Positions 1 to 7,228 of a stretch of 10,609 bases of DNA are shown piece by piece; within the stretch, counting starts at the first letter, position 1; each line of letters starts with the position of its first letter. Location: assembly GCA_011046315.1 (NCBI GenBank), contig DSAU01000561.1, positions 1-10,609 of the forward strand, read 5' to 3'. The position numbers and the translations under genes were made by a program. The DNA comes from a bacterium. GTDB lineage: Bacteria; Zhuqueibacterota; Zhuqueibacteria; Thermofontimicrobiales; Thermofontimicrobiaceae. The notes under the pieces are model-generated. The model had not been told where the DNA came from and ran no database searches. It was given only the letters and a program-made list of their open reading frames with translations.

Positions 1-1
1 G

Positions 2-1828
2 CATCCCAAACGGATTTTTATTGGTGTTCACGCCGGTGTCCGCGATTATGGCAACCGGATGGGAATTCCTACTGTAAACGGCGCGCTATTTTTCGATGAG
101 CGCTACGTGGGCAATCCGTTAGTGTTTTGCGGTAATGTGGGCTTGATGCCAAAAAATTCAACTGAAAAAAAAATTGAGCCCGGAGACCTGATTCTGGTGG
201 TCGGCGGTAGAACCGGACGCGATGGCATCCACGGCGCTACTTTTTCCTCAGGCGAACTAACCACTGAATCGGAAGTAGTTTCCAGCGGCGCTGTTCAAAT
301 CGGCGATCCGATCACTGAAAAAAAGATGACGGACACTCTGTTGCAGGCGCGTGATAAAAAATTTTACACCGCGATCACCGATTGCGGCGCAGGAGGATTA
401 TCTTCCGCAGTGGGGGAAATTTGTCAGGACTTTGGCGCTGAAGTGGACCTGGAAAAAGCACCGCTTAAATATGACGGATTAAGCTATACTGAAATATGGA
501 TTTCCGAATCACAGGAGCGAATGGTAATCATTGTCCGGCCGGAGAAGGAACAACAAATACTTGACCTTTTCGCTGCCGAAAATGTTGAAGCTACCGTGAT
601 CGGCAAAGTAACCAACACCAACCGGCTCCGATTAAAGTATCAGGGCGCTCAGGTGGCGGATCTGGAAATGAAATTTCTGCACGACGGGGTTCCGCAATTA
701 ACCCGCAAAGCCAGTTGGGAAAAACCGAACTTAAAACAACCGGTTTTCGATCCACCAGAAAATCTGACCGATGTTTTAAAAAAAATTCTCTCATCCTGGA
801 ACGTTTGCAGCAAGGAGTGGGTAATTCGACAGTATGACCACGAAGTTCAGGGCGGCAGCGTACTAAAGCCGCTGGTGGGGGTGGATAACGACGGTCCCGG
901 CGATGCGAGCATTGTGCGCCCGGTACTGGACTCACAAAAAGGGATCATCATTTCCAACGGCTGTAATCCGAAATATGGGTTGATAGACCCTTATGCCATG
1001 GCTGCGGCGGCGATTGACGAAGCGATCCGGCAAATCATCTCGGTTGGCGGTAGCCTTGACCGAATCGCACTGTTGGATAACTTTTGCTGGGGCAACACAG
1101 ACAAACCTGACCGGCTTGGCAGCCTGGTGAGAGCGGCGCAGGCATGTTATGATATTGCAAAAATTTATGAGACGCCTTTCATATCCGGAAAGGACAGTCT
1201 GAACAACGAATACCAGGTCGGCGACACATCGATTGCCATTCCACCGACTTTGTTGATTTCAGCTATCGGCATCATCGACGACGTGACCAAAGCGGTGTCC
1301 ATGGACGCTAAACAGGCGGGCAATTTGATTTACATTATCGGCGACACCAAAGATGAATTGGGTGGTTCGCATTACTACGATCTGCTGGGCGTTCAAAGCA
1401 ATCGCGTACCCGCTGTTGACGCTCATAGCGGAAAATTAATCATGACCGCATTGAGCCGTGCCACGGATCAGCGACTGATAATGTCGTGCCACGATTGTTC
1501 CGAAGGTGGGCTGGCAGTAGCTGCCGCAGAAATGGCGTTCGCCGGCGGCTTGGGAATGAGCATCGAGCTCTCGAAAGTTCCTTCGTCAGATAATTTACAA
1601 CGTGATGATAAACTTTTATTCTCTGAATCCAGCTCCAGATTTATCGTGGAAATTGCCCCGGAAAATCAACAACCATTCGAACAATTATTCAACAGCCTCC
1701 CCATAGCTTGCATCGGTTCGCTTCGACCCGATAAAATTTTTCAAATCAACGGACTGGTTCAAAAACGGATTATTCGTGTTAATGTGGAAGAACTGAAAGA
1801 AGCCTGGCAAAAGCCGCTTCGCTGGTAA
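2..1828 (+). CDS. purL: Phosphoribosylformylglycinamidine synthase, large (synthetase) subunit, 5'-truncated by the window edge
   Basis: PurL uses ATP and glutamine-derived ammonia to convert FGAR to FGAM, step four of de novo purine synthesis, in the cytoplasm. The frame is open to the left edge, and residues coded before the ATG at 59 (GVRDYGNRMGIP) belong to the conserved PurL core, so that ATG is internal and the true start lies upstream. The 608 visible residues cover the end of the first AIRS-like ATPase half, with DCGAGGLSSAVGEICQDFG (about 386-442 nt) and the ESQERM motif (about 508-525 nt). They also contain the whole second half, with DNFCWGN (about 1078-1098), SGKDSLNNEY (about 1186-1215) and HDCSEGGL (about 1489-1512). 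No glutaminase domain follows; that activity is in the purQ gene 20 nt downstream. The protein is therefore a long PurL working with a separate PurQ. Identification is confident; the missing N-terminal part cannot be judged. Confidence 0.95.
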   Translation, partial: HPKRIFIGVHAGVRDYGNRMGIPTVNGALFFDERYVGNPLVFCGNVGLMPKNSTEKKIEPGDLILVVGGRTGRDGIHGATFSSGELTTESEVVSSGAVQIGDPITEKKMTDTLLQARDKKFYTAITDCGAGGLSSAVGEICQDFGAEVDLEKAPLKYDGLSYTEIWISESQERMVIIVRPEKEQQILDLFAAENVEATVIGKVTNTNRLRLKYQGAQVADLEMKFLHDGVPQLTRKASWEKPNLKQPVFDPPENLTDVLKKILSSWNVCSKEWVIRQYDHEVQGGSVLKPLVGVDNDGPGDASIVRPVLDSQKGIIISNGCNPKYGLIDPYAMAAAAIDEAIRQIISVGGSLDRIALLDNFCWGNTDKPDRLGSLVRAAQACYDIAKIYETPFISGKDSLNNEYQVGDTSIAIPPTLLISAIGIIDDVTKAVSMDAKQAGNLIYIIGDTKDELGGSHYYDLLGVQSNRVPAVDAHSGKLIMTALSRATDQRLIMSCHDCSEGGLAVAAAEMAFAGGLGMSIELSKVPSSDNLQRDDKLLFSESSSRFIVEIAPENQQPFEQLFNSLPIACIGSLRPDKIFQINGLVQKRIIRVNVEELKEAWQKPLRW

Positions 1829-1848
1829 TCTCAAACAAGGATAACATC

Positions 1849-2637
1849 ATGAAGATCGTTAAAACATTAGTGATTCGCACTGCCGGCTCAAATTGTGATT
1901 ATGAAACAGTGCACGCATTCCGAAGCGTGGGCAGTGAAGTGGATCTGGCACACATTAATCAGATCGTTTCGCACAACACCCGATTGAACGATTTTCATAT
2001 CCTGGCGCTTCCCGGCGGATTTACTTACGGCGATGATATTTCTGCGGGAAAAATCCTGGCGAATGAGCTCAAATATAAATTAAAGCAGGATTTGAAGCAA
2101 TTTGTCAGCGATGGCAAATTGATCATCGGTATTTGTAACGGCTTTCAAGTGCTGGTAAAGGCGGGTCTGCTCCCGGACGCATCGGCTATAAACGGCGAAC
2201 AACAGGTTACTCTCACCGACAACGAATCCGGCAAATTTGAAGACCGCTGGATTTACCTGAAACCAGTGAGCCGGAAATGTATCTTCACCCATGGGGTTGA
2301 CCACATTGTCTATTACCCGGTTGCTCATGCCGAGGGAAATTTTATTCCGGCCAACCACACGGTCCTGAATGCACTCAAAGCCAATGACCAAATTGTATTT
2401 AAGTATGTAGATTCCATTGGTAAGCCTGCAAAATATCCATGGAATCCCAACGGGTCTATCGAGAACATTGCCGGCATTTGCGATGTTACGGGTAGAATCT
2501 TCGGACTGATGCCGCATCCCGAACGCCATTTTCACCCGCTGCAACATCCACGATGGACCCGTGAAGGGCTTAAAAGCGAAGCTGACGGCAAAAAAATATT
2601 TCAAAACGCAGTAGATTTTATCAGGAATAATTTTTAA
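1849..2637 (+). CDS. purQ: FGAM synthase glutaminase subunit PurQ
   Basis: This class I glutamine amidotransferase of 262 residues hydrolyses glutamine and passes ammonia to PurL. It begins with the typical ...VIRTAGSNCDYET segment and has the GGFTYGDDISAG oxyanion-strand region (56-67). The nucleophile Cys96 lies in GICNGFQ, and the His223/Glu225 of the catalytic triad lie in MPHPERHFHP near the C-terminus. Length fits the somewhat longer PurQ class (about 230-270 residues). The ATG at 1849 is preceded by AAGGA at 1837-1841 with 7 nt spacing, and the gap to purL is 20 nt, so the two subunits are probably co-transcribed and co-translated in similar amounts. All catalytic residues are present and nothing suggests decay. 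Confidence 0.96.
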   Translation: MKIVKTLVIRTAGSNCDYETVHAFRSVGSEVDLAHINQIVSHNTRLNDFHILALPGGFTYGDDISAGKILANELKYKLKQDLKQFVSDGKLIIGICNGFQVLVKAGLLPDASAINGEQQVTLTDNESGKFEDRWIYLKPVSRKCIFTHGVDHIVYYPVAHAEGNFIPANHTVLNALKANDQIVFKYVDSIGKPAKYPWNPNGSIENIAGICDVTGRIFGLMPHPERHFHPLQHPRWTREGLKSEADGKKIFQNAVDFIRNNF

Positions 2638-2655
2638 CCCGATGAGGTAAATTTC

Positions 2656-2862
2656 ATGAAATATGGTTATGTGAAAATGTGGGATAACTCAAAAGGCTTT
2701 GGATTTATCCTGACTGATGAAGATGATGAACTGTTCGTCCACGTCAGCGATCTTGATATTACAGTCAAAGAAAAAAAGTTACGCGAAGATCAGCGGGTGG
2801 CTTTTGATGTCAAGTCGGATTACCGTGGTGACCGCGCCGTTCATGTTCGGATTGTTAAATGA
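2656..2862 (+). CDS. Cold-shock-domain RNA-binding protein (CspA-like)
   Basis: A 68-residue protein consisting of one cold-shock domain, a five-stranded OB-fold that binds single-stranded RNA or DNA. RNP1 is KGFGFI (13-18) and RNP2 is LFVHV (26-30), followed by SDL; the aromatic residues expected to stack on bases (Phe15, Phe17, Phe27, His29) are all there. Such proteins act as RNA chaperones or transcription antiterminators in the cytoplasm. The ATG has GAGGT at 2644-2648 with 7 nt spacing. It follows purQ by only 18 nt on the same strand, with no room for a separate promoter in the gap, so it is probably the last gene of the purine operon. It converges on the HIT gene, 49 nt away. Which RNAs it binds cannot be told from sequence. 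Confidence 0.92.
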   Translation: MKYGYVKMWDNSKGFGFILTDEDDELFVHVSDLDITVKEKKLREDQRVAFDVKSDYRGDRAVHVRIVK

Positions 2863-2911
2863 CTTAAATATCAAAAATTGGTGCGCGCTTTTTTTTGCGA
2901 CAAGCCTTCAA

Positions 2912-3403
2912 TTATTTCAGTTGTGAAAAATCTTGACGCAATCGCTGCCAGGTATGTTCCAAGCCCTCAGAAATCACATCGGTATTAGCGATCACTGGCA
3001 TAAAATTGGTATCGCCATTCCAACGTGGGACAATGTGGAAATGCAGATGTTGCTCAATGCCAGCGCCGGCGGCTTTTCCCAGATTCATGCCAATATTATA
3101 GCCATGCGGAGATAGTGATCGTTCAAGAATTCTCTGGCAATCTACCAATAAATTCATCAATTCCAGCCGTTCGGTTGCATCAAACTCAGCAAAATTGCCA
3201 ATGTGGCGATAAGGGACAACCAGCAAATGGGCGTTATTGTAGGGATAACGATTCATTACAACAAAACAGGTGTTTCCGCGATAGAGAATTAAATTTTTTT
3301 GATCATCATCTTTTGCAGGATTGTCACAAAAAATACATCCTTCATCTTGTTGTTTGGGACGCTCAATATATTGAATTCTCCAGGGCGCCCATAATATTTC
3401 CAT
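2912..3403 (-). CDS. HIT-family protein, Ap4A phosphorylase / nucleotide hydrolase-like
   Basis: A 163-residue histidine-triad protein. It carries the triad H119-L-H121-F-H123-IVPRW; by family analogy the middle His attacks the alpha-phosphate of a nucleotide substrate such as Ap4A or an AMP conjugate. The N-terminal LWAPWR (4-9), the Cys pair C23-IF-C26, and NAHLLVVPYRH (57-67) match the branch that includes mycobacterial Ap4A phosphorylase (ATP adenylyltransferase); the Cys pair may bind zinc together with histidines. The ATG at 3403 is chosen because it is 4 nt after a perfect AGGAGG (3408-3413) and begins the conserved LWAPWR region. A longer in-frame ATG at 3547 would overlap the upstream GTPase gene and add an unconserved basic stretch. 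An intrinsic terminator lies just upstream, so expression probably depends on read-through or on a promoter inside the GTPase gene. The exact substrate is unknown. Confidence 0.9.
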   Translation of the reverse strand: MEILWAPWRIQYIERPKQQDEGCIFCDNPAKDDDQKNLILYRGNTCFVVMNRYPYNNAHLLVVPYRHIGNFAEFDATERLELMNLLVDCQRILERSLSPHGYNIGMNLGKAAGAGIEQHLHFHIVPRWNGDTNFMPVIANTDVISEGLEHTWQRLRQDFSQLK

Positions 3404-3407
3404 ACAT

Positions 3408-3413
3408 CCTCCT
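3408..3413 (-). promoter_or_regulatory. Shine-Dalgarno site of the HIT gene
   Basis: AGGAGG on the minus strand, 4 nt before the ATG at 3403. It decides the start of the HIT gene against the longer in-frame reading. It lies only about 10 nt downstream of the terminator stem at 3424-3458. Confidence 0.8.
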
Positions 3414-3418
3414 AAAGA

Positions 3419-3458
3419 AATGAAAAAGGGCGCTAAACAAAAAGCGGCGCGCCCTTTT
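3419..3458 (-). terminator. Intrinsic terminator after the EF-G-like gene
   Basis: A perfect 10-bp stem, AAAAGGGCGC pairing with GCGCCCTTTT (3424-3433 with 3449-3458), has a 15-nt loop (3434-3448). On the minus strand it is followed by a T-rich tail (TTTTT, then CATTT). It starts about 20 nt after the EF-G-like stop codon and ends just before the Shine-Dalgarno site of the HIT gene, so it would separate the two genes or attenuate the downstream one. The long loop and the interrupted T tract may make it only partly efficient. Confidence 0.75.
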
Positions 3459-3479
3459 GAATTTAAAGTCAGAAGATAA

Positions 3480-5555
3480 TTATTTTTCCTTTTCTTCCTG
3501 ATATTCAGCAGTAACTTTAGCCTCGAGATCTTTGGGAAGCAACTCATAATGAGAAAATTCCCGAGTGTAGGTTGCCCGTCCCTGAGTCATTGAACGCAAC
3601 GACGTCGAATAGTCGTACAATTCCGCCAGCGGAATTTGCGCTCGAACCACTTGAAAACGACCCGACGCTTCCATTCCCAATATTTTACCTCTGCGAGTTG
3701 AGATATCTCCCATAATATCACCCATGTTGTCTTCCGGGCAGCGCACCTCAACGGTGTAAATCGGCTCCAACAAAATCGGTTTGGCATTTTTGATCGCCAT
3801 TTTAAACACCTCTCTGCCGGCAATTTGAAAGGCGATATCTTTTGAATCCACCGGGTGTTCTTTGCCGTCATAAACAATTGCCTTGACATCGACGATCTGA
3901 TAGCCTGCAATTGCACCCTCAGAAAGAACCTGGCGAACACCTTTTTCAATGGAAGGAATAAAAACCGATGAAATCGAGCCGCCAACCACTGCGCTGGCAA
4001 ACTCAAATCCGCTGCCTCGTGGCAAAGGTTCGATTCGCATCCAGACTTCGGCGAACTGACCCGCGCCACCCGACTGCTTTTTGTGTCGATATTTTTCATC
4101 TGCATTGATGGTAATGGTTTCCCGATAAGGGATCTTCGGTTTTTTGCGATCCACATCCACACCAAAACGATCTTTCAACCGCTGGATGATTACCGCCAGA
4201 TGAACTTCACCCTGCCCCGCAATCACCGTCTGTTTTACTTCCGCATCAATGGTAATTTTAAAACTGGGATCGATCTCATTTAAGGTGTGCAAACCGTTAG
4301 AAATTTTCTCTTCGTCTCCTTTTGCTCTCGGGTTTATAGCCATCTCAACTACTGGCGAAGGGAACTCAATCGGTTTGAATTTTATTTTGTTCTTTTTAGC
4401 GGACAGGGAATCGCCGGTATGGGTGTCTTTCAATTTAACCAATGCGCCGATATCTCCAGCTTTTAGCAGCCCAACATCTTTTCGATTTTTACCGACCAAA
4501 GAATAAATTTGACCAACTTTTTCTGACGAGCCTCGGGTTGTGTTGAGAATTTCATCGCCGGTTTTCAGAGCGCCGGAATAGACACGAATCAATGACAATT
4601 CACCGATATGAAGTTCTGATAAAGTTTTAAAACAAACTCCGGCAAAATCACCGCGGTCCACCGGAAGCTCAATCTCTGCTCCGTTGACATCAGCGATAAC
4701 AGGCGACAAGTCAATTGGCGATGGTCCATATTCCGCAACAAAATCCAGCAATAAATTAGCGCCGATATTTTTCTTAGCTGAACCGCACAAAACCGGAAAA
4801 ATCGATCGATTAATGATACCGATTTTCAAACCTTTGGCAATATCTTCATTCGTTAATTCACCCGCGTCAAAATATTTCTCTAAAATTTCATCATCGGATT
4901 CAGCAACTTTTTCAATGAATTGCGTGCGCAGCTCTTCAGCCTTGCTCATCAACTCAGCAGGAATATCCTCGGTCTTGTAGTTTCCACTGCCATCTGTTTC
5001 AAAGACAAGTTTTTTCATCCGCAACACATCAATGACCGAGTTGAAATTTTCGCCCTGATTCAGTGGAAAATTAAGCGCTACCACACCGTTGCCGAAAAAC
5101 TGCTGTGCGTCTGCCAGCGCTTTATCAAAATTGGCATGTTCTTTATCGCCATGATTCACAAAAAGTATCCGTGGAATTTGCTGATCGTTCAAAAAATCCC
5201 ATACAATATCGGTTCCGACTTCTACTCCAGACGTGCTGTTTAATAATACAACAGCCAAATCCGATGCGCGCAATCCGCAGATCACCTCGCCCACGAAATC
5301 AAAATAACCGGGCATATCAAGCAGATTAATTTTGCAGTTTTGCCACTCAAAACTCATTAACGAGCATCCGATGGATATTTTTCGCTCAATCTCATCACTG
5401 CTATAATCGGACACTGTTGTCCCATCATCGACTGATCCGAACCGGTTGGTTTCCTTAGCAGCAAATAGCATCGCCTCAGCCAACATTGTCTTACCAGCGC
5501 CGCTATGACCTACCAGTCCAATATTTCTGATAGTATCGACAGAATATTCTTTCAC
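3480..5555 (-). CDS. Elongation factor G-like translational GTPase (EF-G2 type paralogue)
   Basis: A 691-residue GTPase with the five-domain layout of EF-G: G domain (about 8-280), domain II (about 295-385), III (about 400-470), IV (about 475-595) and V (about 600-675). The P-loop is GHSGAGKT (16-23) rather than the AHIDAGKT of housekeeping EF-G. Switch I reads ERKISI (57-62), with Ser61 in place of the usual Thr. Switch II is DMPGYFDF (80-87), with Tyr84 where EF-G has the catalytic His. The G4 motif is N134-H-G-D137 instead of NKxD. The domain IV tip loop keeps a His (His567 in GKEHPVDS). These traits place it in the EF-G2/EF-G-like group, whose roles (translocation backup, ribosome recycling, stress) vary between species. 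The start is GTG at 5555, supported by AAGGAGGT at 5561-5568. It follows the AMP-binding gene by 30 nt. Housekeeping fusA is presumably elsewhere. Confidence 0.9.
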   Translation of the reverse strand: MKEYSVDTIRNIGLVGHSGAGKTMLAEAMLFAAKETNRFGSVDDGTTVSDYSSDEIERKISIGCSLMSFEWQNCKINLLDMPGYFDFVGEVICGLRASDLAVVLLNSTSGVEVGTDIVWDFLNDQQIPRILFVNHGDKEHANFDKALADAQQFFGNGVVALNFPLNQGENFNSVIDVLRMKKLVFETDGSGNYKTEDIPAELMSKAEELRTQFIEKVAESDDEILEKYFDAGELTNEDIAKGLKIGIINRSIFPVLCGSAKKNIGANLLLDFVAEYGPSPIDLSPVIADVNGAEIELPVDRGDFAGVCFKTLSELHIGELSLIRVYSGALKTGDEILNTTRGSSEKVGQIYSLVGKNRKDVGLLKAGDIGALVKLKDTHTGDSLSAKKNKIKFKPIEFPSPVVEMAINPRAKGDEEKISNGLHTLNEIDPSFKITIDAEVKQTVIAGQGEVHLAVIIQRLKDRFGVDVDRKKPKIPYRETITINADEKYRHKKQSGGAGQFAEVWMRIEPLPRGSGFEFASAVVGGSISSVFIPSIEKGVRQVLSEGAIAGYQIVDVKAIVYDGKEHPVDSKDIAFQIAGREVFKMAIKNAKPILLEPIYTVEVRCPEDNMGDIMGDISTRRGKILGMEASGRFQVVRAQIPLAELYDYSTSLRSMTQGRATYTREFSHYELLPKDLEAKVTAEYQEEKEK

Positions 5556-5560
5556 TTAAA

Positions 5561-5568
5561 ACCTCCTT
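5561..5568 (-). promoter_or_regulatory. Strong Shine-Dalgarno site of the EF-G-like gene
   Basis: AAGGAGGT on the minus strand, 5 nt before GTG at 5553-5555. This near-perfect anti-16S match supports the non-ATG start and lies in the 30-nt gap after the AMP-binding gene. Confidence 0.8.
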
Positions 5569-5585
5569 AAGTTCTGGTCTTTATT

Positions 5586-7106
5586 TTATGATTGCTGGGT
5601 ATAATTTATTTCACTTTTTAATAATCTTTTTAACACCTTTCCCATTCGCGATCTGGGCAGCTCGGATAAAAATCTAATTGATTGCGGACATTTATAAACA
5701 GGAAACTGTTCACGGCAAAACTGGAAAATTTCCTGTTCAGTCAATGTTTGGTTCTCCTCAGCAACGATGACTGCCATGACATCCTCTTTATGTTTAGGGT
5801 GCGGAACTGAAACCACTGCTGCTTCTTTTACCTTCGGGTGTTGCTGCAAAATCTGTTCGATTTCGCTGCTGATAATCATAAAACCGCTCTTTGCGATGAC
5901 ATTCAATTTTCGCTCGATAAAACTGATGCTGTTGTCCATATTTCGTTTTCCCAAATCGCCGGGATAAAACCAACCATTTCGGACACGGGCAGCGGTTAAC
6001 TGTTCGTTTCCCCAATAACCGCTAAACAAGCCACTATTACGGATTGCAATTTCACCGAGCTCATCAGTTGCAACTTGTTCGCCATGTTGATCATGAATCC
6101 GCATATCAATACCGGAAAAGGGCGCGCCAACCGAGCCGACAACATTTTCAAAAACAGGATGTGTGGCAGCAACAATACCGCCGGCTTCTGTCAGCGCATA
6201 ACCGCTCGACAGCGGAAATTTGAACCTCCGCTCAAAAACATCCGAAACCTCTGCCGTAACCGGCGCTTGAACCGCGATACAAAACTTCAAGCTGCCGCCG
6301 TTGAATTTATCGGCTTCGATCCGAGCCAGCTTGTTATAAAAACTCGGGGTGGCAATTATTAGCGAAATTTTCTGTTCGTCTATTGATTTTGCCACCAGTG
6401 TCATGTCCAGCTTCGGCTGAAGCACAACAGCGCAACCTGAGTAGAGTGCGCTAAACAACAATGCGCTCTGGTTAAATACCATAAACAGGGGCAGGACAAT
6501 GCCAAACACATCCATCGGAGAAAGGCGATAGAAATCAATAAATTGTTTTGACCTTTCAACCAGACAGCCAAAACTGAGTTCAGCGCCGACCGGCGGCTCA
6601 GAAATCCCTGCGGTGTATTGAATAACCGCAGTCTCGTCCTGCTGATTTACGTTTTCTATCGATTCGCGTTCCCCGGATTCAATAAGTTTGGTTAGCTCAT
6701 ACGAATCAAATTCCTTCTTGCGCCCCAGCACAAGTTTCAAAACCGGTTGCGAATAAGTTTTAAAAAAATCTAATAGTATGCCACGAAATCCTTCCCAATA
6801 AATTACCGCTTTCGGCTTTGCATCATTGAGAACCAAATTCAAATCATCAGGCATTAACATGTAATTGATCGGAACGATTACTGCTCCCAGCTTCAACACA
6901 GCAAGATAACTAAAAATAAAATGAGGAAAATTGGGCATGACCAGCGCCACCCGGTCACCTTTTGAAATTCCTATCCTGTGCAAACCACAGGCCAATTTAT
7001 CGATAATATCATTAAGCTGATTAAAACTGATCCGGTTGTCCAAATAATAAATTGCGGAATCATGCGGACGTTCGGCTGCAATTTCACCAAGTCTGTCAAA
7101 AATCAT
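5586..7106 (-). CDS. AMP-binding acyl-CoA synthetase-like protein with an altered P-loop
   Basis: A 506-residue member of the ANL superfamily (acyl-CoA synthetases, NRPS adenylation domains, luciferases), which activate carboxylates as acyl-AMP and usually transfer them to CoA. Present are motif A5 GYALTEAGG (302-310), the YPGDLG motif with ribose-binding Asp384, Arg399 in IERK, the hinge region SGFMIISSEIE, and the C-terminal Lys490 in PRSRMGKVLKR. The ATP P-loop, normally YTSGTTGxPKG, reads YTAGISEPPVG (164-174), so the Thr/Ser-rich turn, a glycine and the lysine are changed at unchanged length. Adenylation activity may be weakened or altered. The ATG at 7106 is chosen because conserved sequence (FDRLGEIAAERP) begins there; the GGAGG at 7123-7127 is rather far (16 nt). 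A TTG at 7172 would lie on the promoter. First gene of the leftward group. Substrate unknown, probably a fatty or aromatic acid. Confidence 0.88.
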   Translation of the reverse strand: MIFDRLGEIAAERPHDSAIYYLDNRISFNQLNDIIDKLACGLHRIGISKGDRVALVMPNFPHFIFSYLAVLKLGAVIVPINYMLMPDDLNLVLNDAKPKAVIYWEGFRGILLDFFKTYSQPVLKLVLGRKKEFDSYELTKLIESGERESIENVNQQDETAVIQYTAGISEPPVGAELSFGCLVERSKQFIDFYRLSPMDVFGIVLPLFMVFNQSALLFSALYSGCAVVLQPKLDMTLVAKSIDEQKISLIIATPSFYNKLARIEADKFNGGSLKFCIAVQAPVTAEVSDVFERRFKFPLSSGYALTEAGGIVAATHPVFENVVGSVGAPFSGIDMRIHDQHGEQVATDELGEIAIRNSGLFSGYWGNEQLTAARVRNGWFYPGDLGKRNMDNSISFIERKLNVIAKSGFMIISSEIEQILQQHPKVKEAAVVSVPHPKHKEDVMAVIVAEENQTLTEQEIFQFCREQFPVYKCPQSIRFLSELPRSRMGKVLKRLLKSEINYTQQS

Positions 7107-7122
7107 AATTCGAACTTTACAA

Positions 7123-7127
7123 CCTCC
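7123..7127 (-). promoter_or_regulatory. Ribosome binding site with long spacing (AMP-binding gene)
   Basis: GGAGG on the minus strand lies 16 nt before the ATG at 7106, longer than the usual 5-9 nt. No ATG, GTG or TTG in frame lies closer to it; only an ATT codon sits immediately before the ATG. Translation initiation may therefore be inefficient. Confidence 0.5.
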
Positions 7128-7143
7128 ATGCTTTAAAACATTA

Positions 7144-7172
7144 ATTGTAAGGAAAATTTTCCTTAAAATCAA
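7144..7172 (-). promoter_or_regulatory. Sigma70-like promoter of the AMP-binding / EF-G-like / HIT group
   Basis: On the minus strand, TTGATT (7172-7167) and TACAAT (7149-7144) are separated by exactly 17 nt. The -10 box matches consensus at 5 of 6 positions and the -35 box at 4 of 6. A start near 7137 would give a leader of about 30 nt that still contains the GGAGG at 7123-7127. The spacer is filled by a palindrome (separate entry), which implies repression or activation by a dimeric protein. Confidence 0.6.
7148..7165. promoter_or_regulatory. 18-bp perfect palindrome, candidate operator
   Basis: TAAGGAAAATTTTCCTTA is perfectly self-complementary over 18 bp. It occupies almost the whole spacer of the leftward promoter and the first two bases of its -10 box. 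A dimeric repressor bound here would block RNA polymerase. No regulator gene is visible nearby. A chance AT-rich palindrome cannot be excluded. Confidence 0.55.
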
Positions 7173-7197
7173 GTTTTTTTTATTGCGCTTTGTAATA

Positions 7198-7228
7198 CAT
7201 CAGTCATCAGTGGAGACGTACACTGATG
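7198..7228. repeat. Tandem CATCAGT heptamers followed by an inverted copy
   Basis: CATCAGT occurs twice head to tail (7198-7204 and 7205-7211), and an inverted copy ACTGATG lies at 7222-7228. The second copy and the inverted one form an 8-bp hairpin, CATCAGTG with CACTGATG (7205-7212 with 7221-7228, loop 8 nt). A further copy at 7318-7324 is part of the long inverted repeat. The spacing suggests protein binding sites or a mobile-element end. Confidence 0.5.

Noticed and set aside
591..935. Open frame on the minus strand inside purL
   Set aside because: It is antisense to a strongly conserved coding region and its product shows no domain features. The same applies to minus-strand frames at 2080-2604, 8157-8405 and 10019-10552.
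59..1828. purL starting at the ATG at 59
   Set aside because: The frame is open to position 2 and already encodes conserved PurL residues before this ATG, so it is an internal methionine of a gene cut by the window edge.
2863..2911. Terminator between the convergent cold-shock and HIT genes
   Set aside because: There is a T8 run at 2889-2896 next to GCGCGC, but no stem with a proper loop could be drawn, only a 3-bp pairing across the T run. Not strong enough to list.
2717..2926. Second plus-strand frame overlapping the cold-shock gene
   Set aside because: Out-of-frame with a clear cold-shock domain, no ribosome site of its own, low-complexity product.
3404..3547. N-terminal extension of the HIT protein to an ATG at 3547
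   Set aside because: It would overlap the EF-G-like gene by 68 nt, run through the terminator stem and add unconserved basic residues; the ATG at 3403 has a perfect Shine-Dalgarno site.
7107..7172. Extension of the AMP-binding protein to a TTG at 7172
   Set aside because: The added 22 residues are not part of the domain, and the TTG coincides with the -35 box and operator palindrome of the likely promoter.
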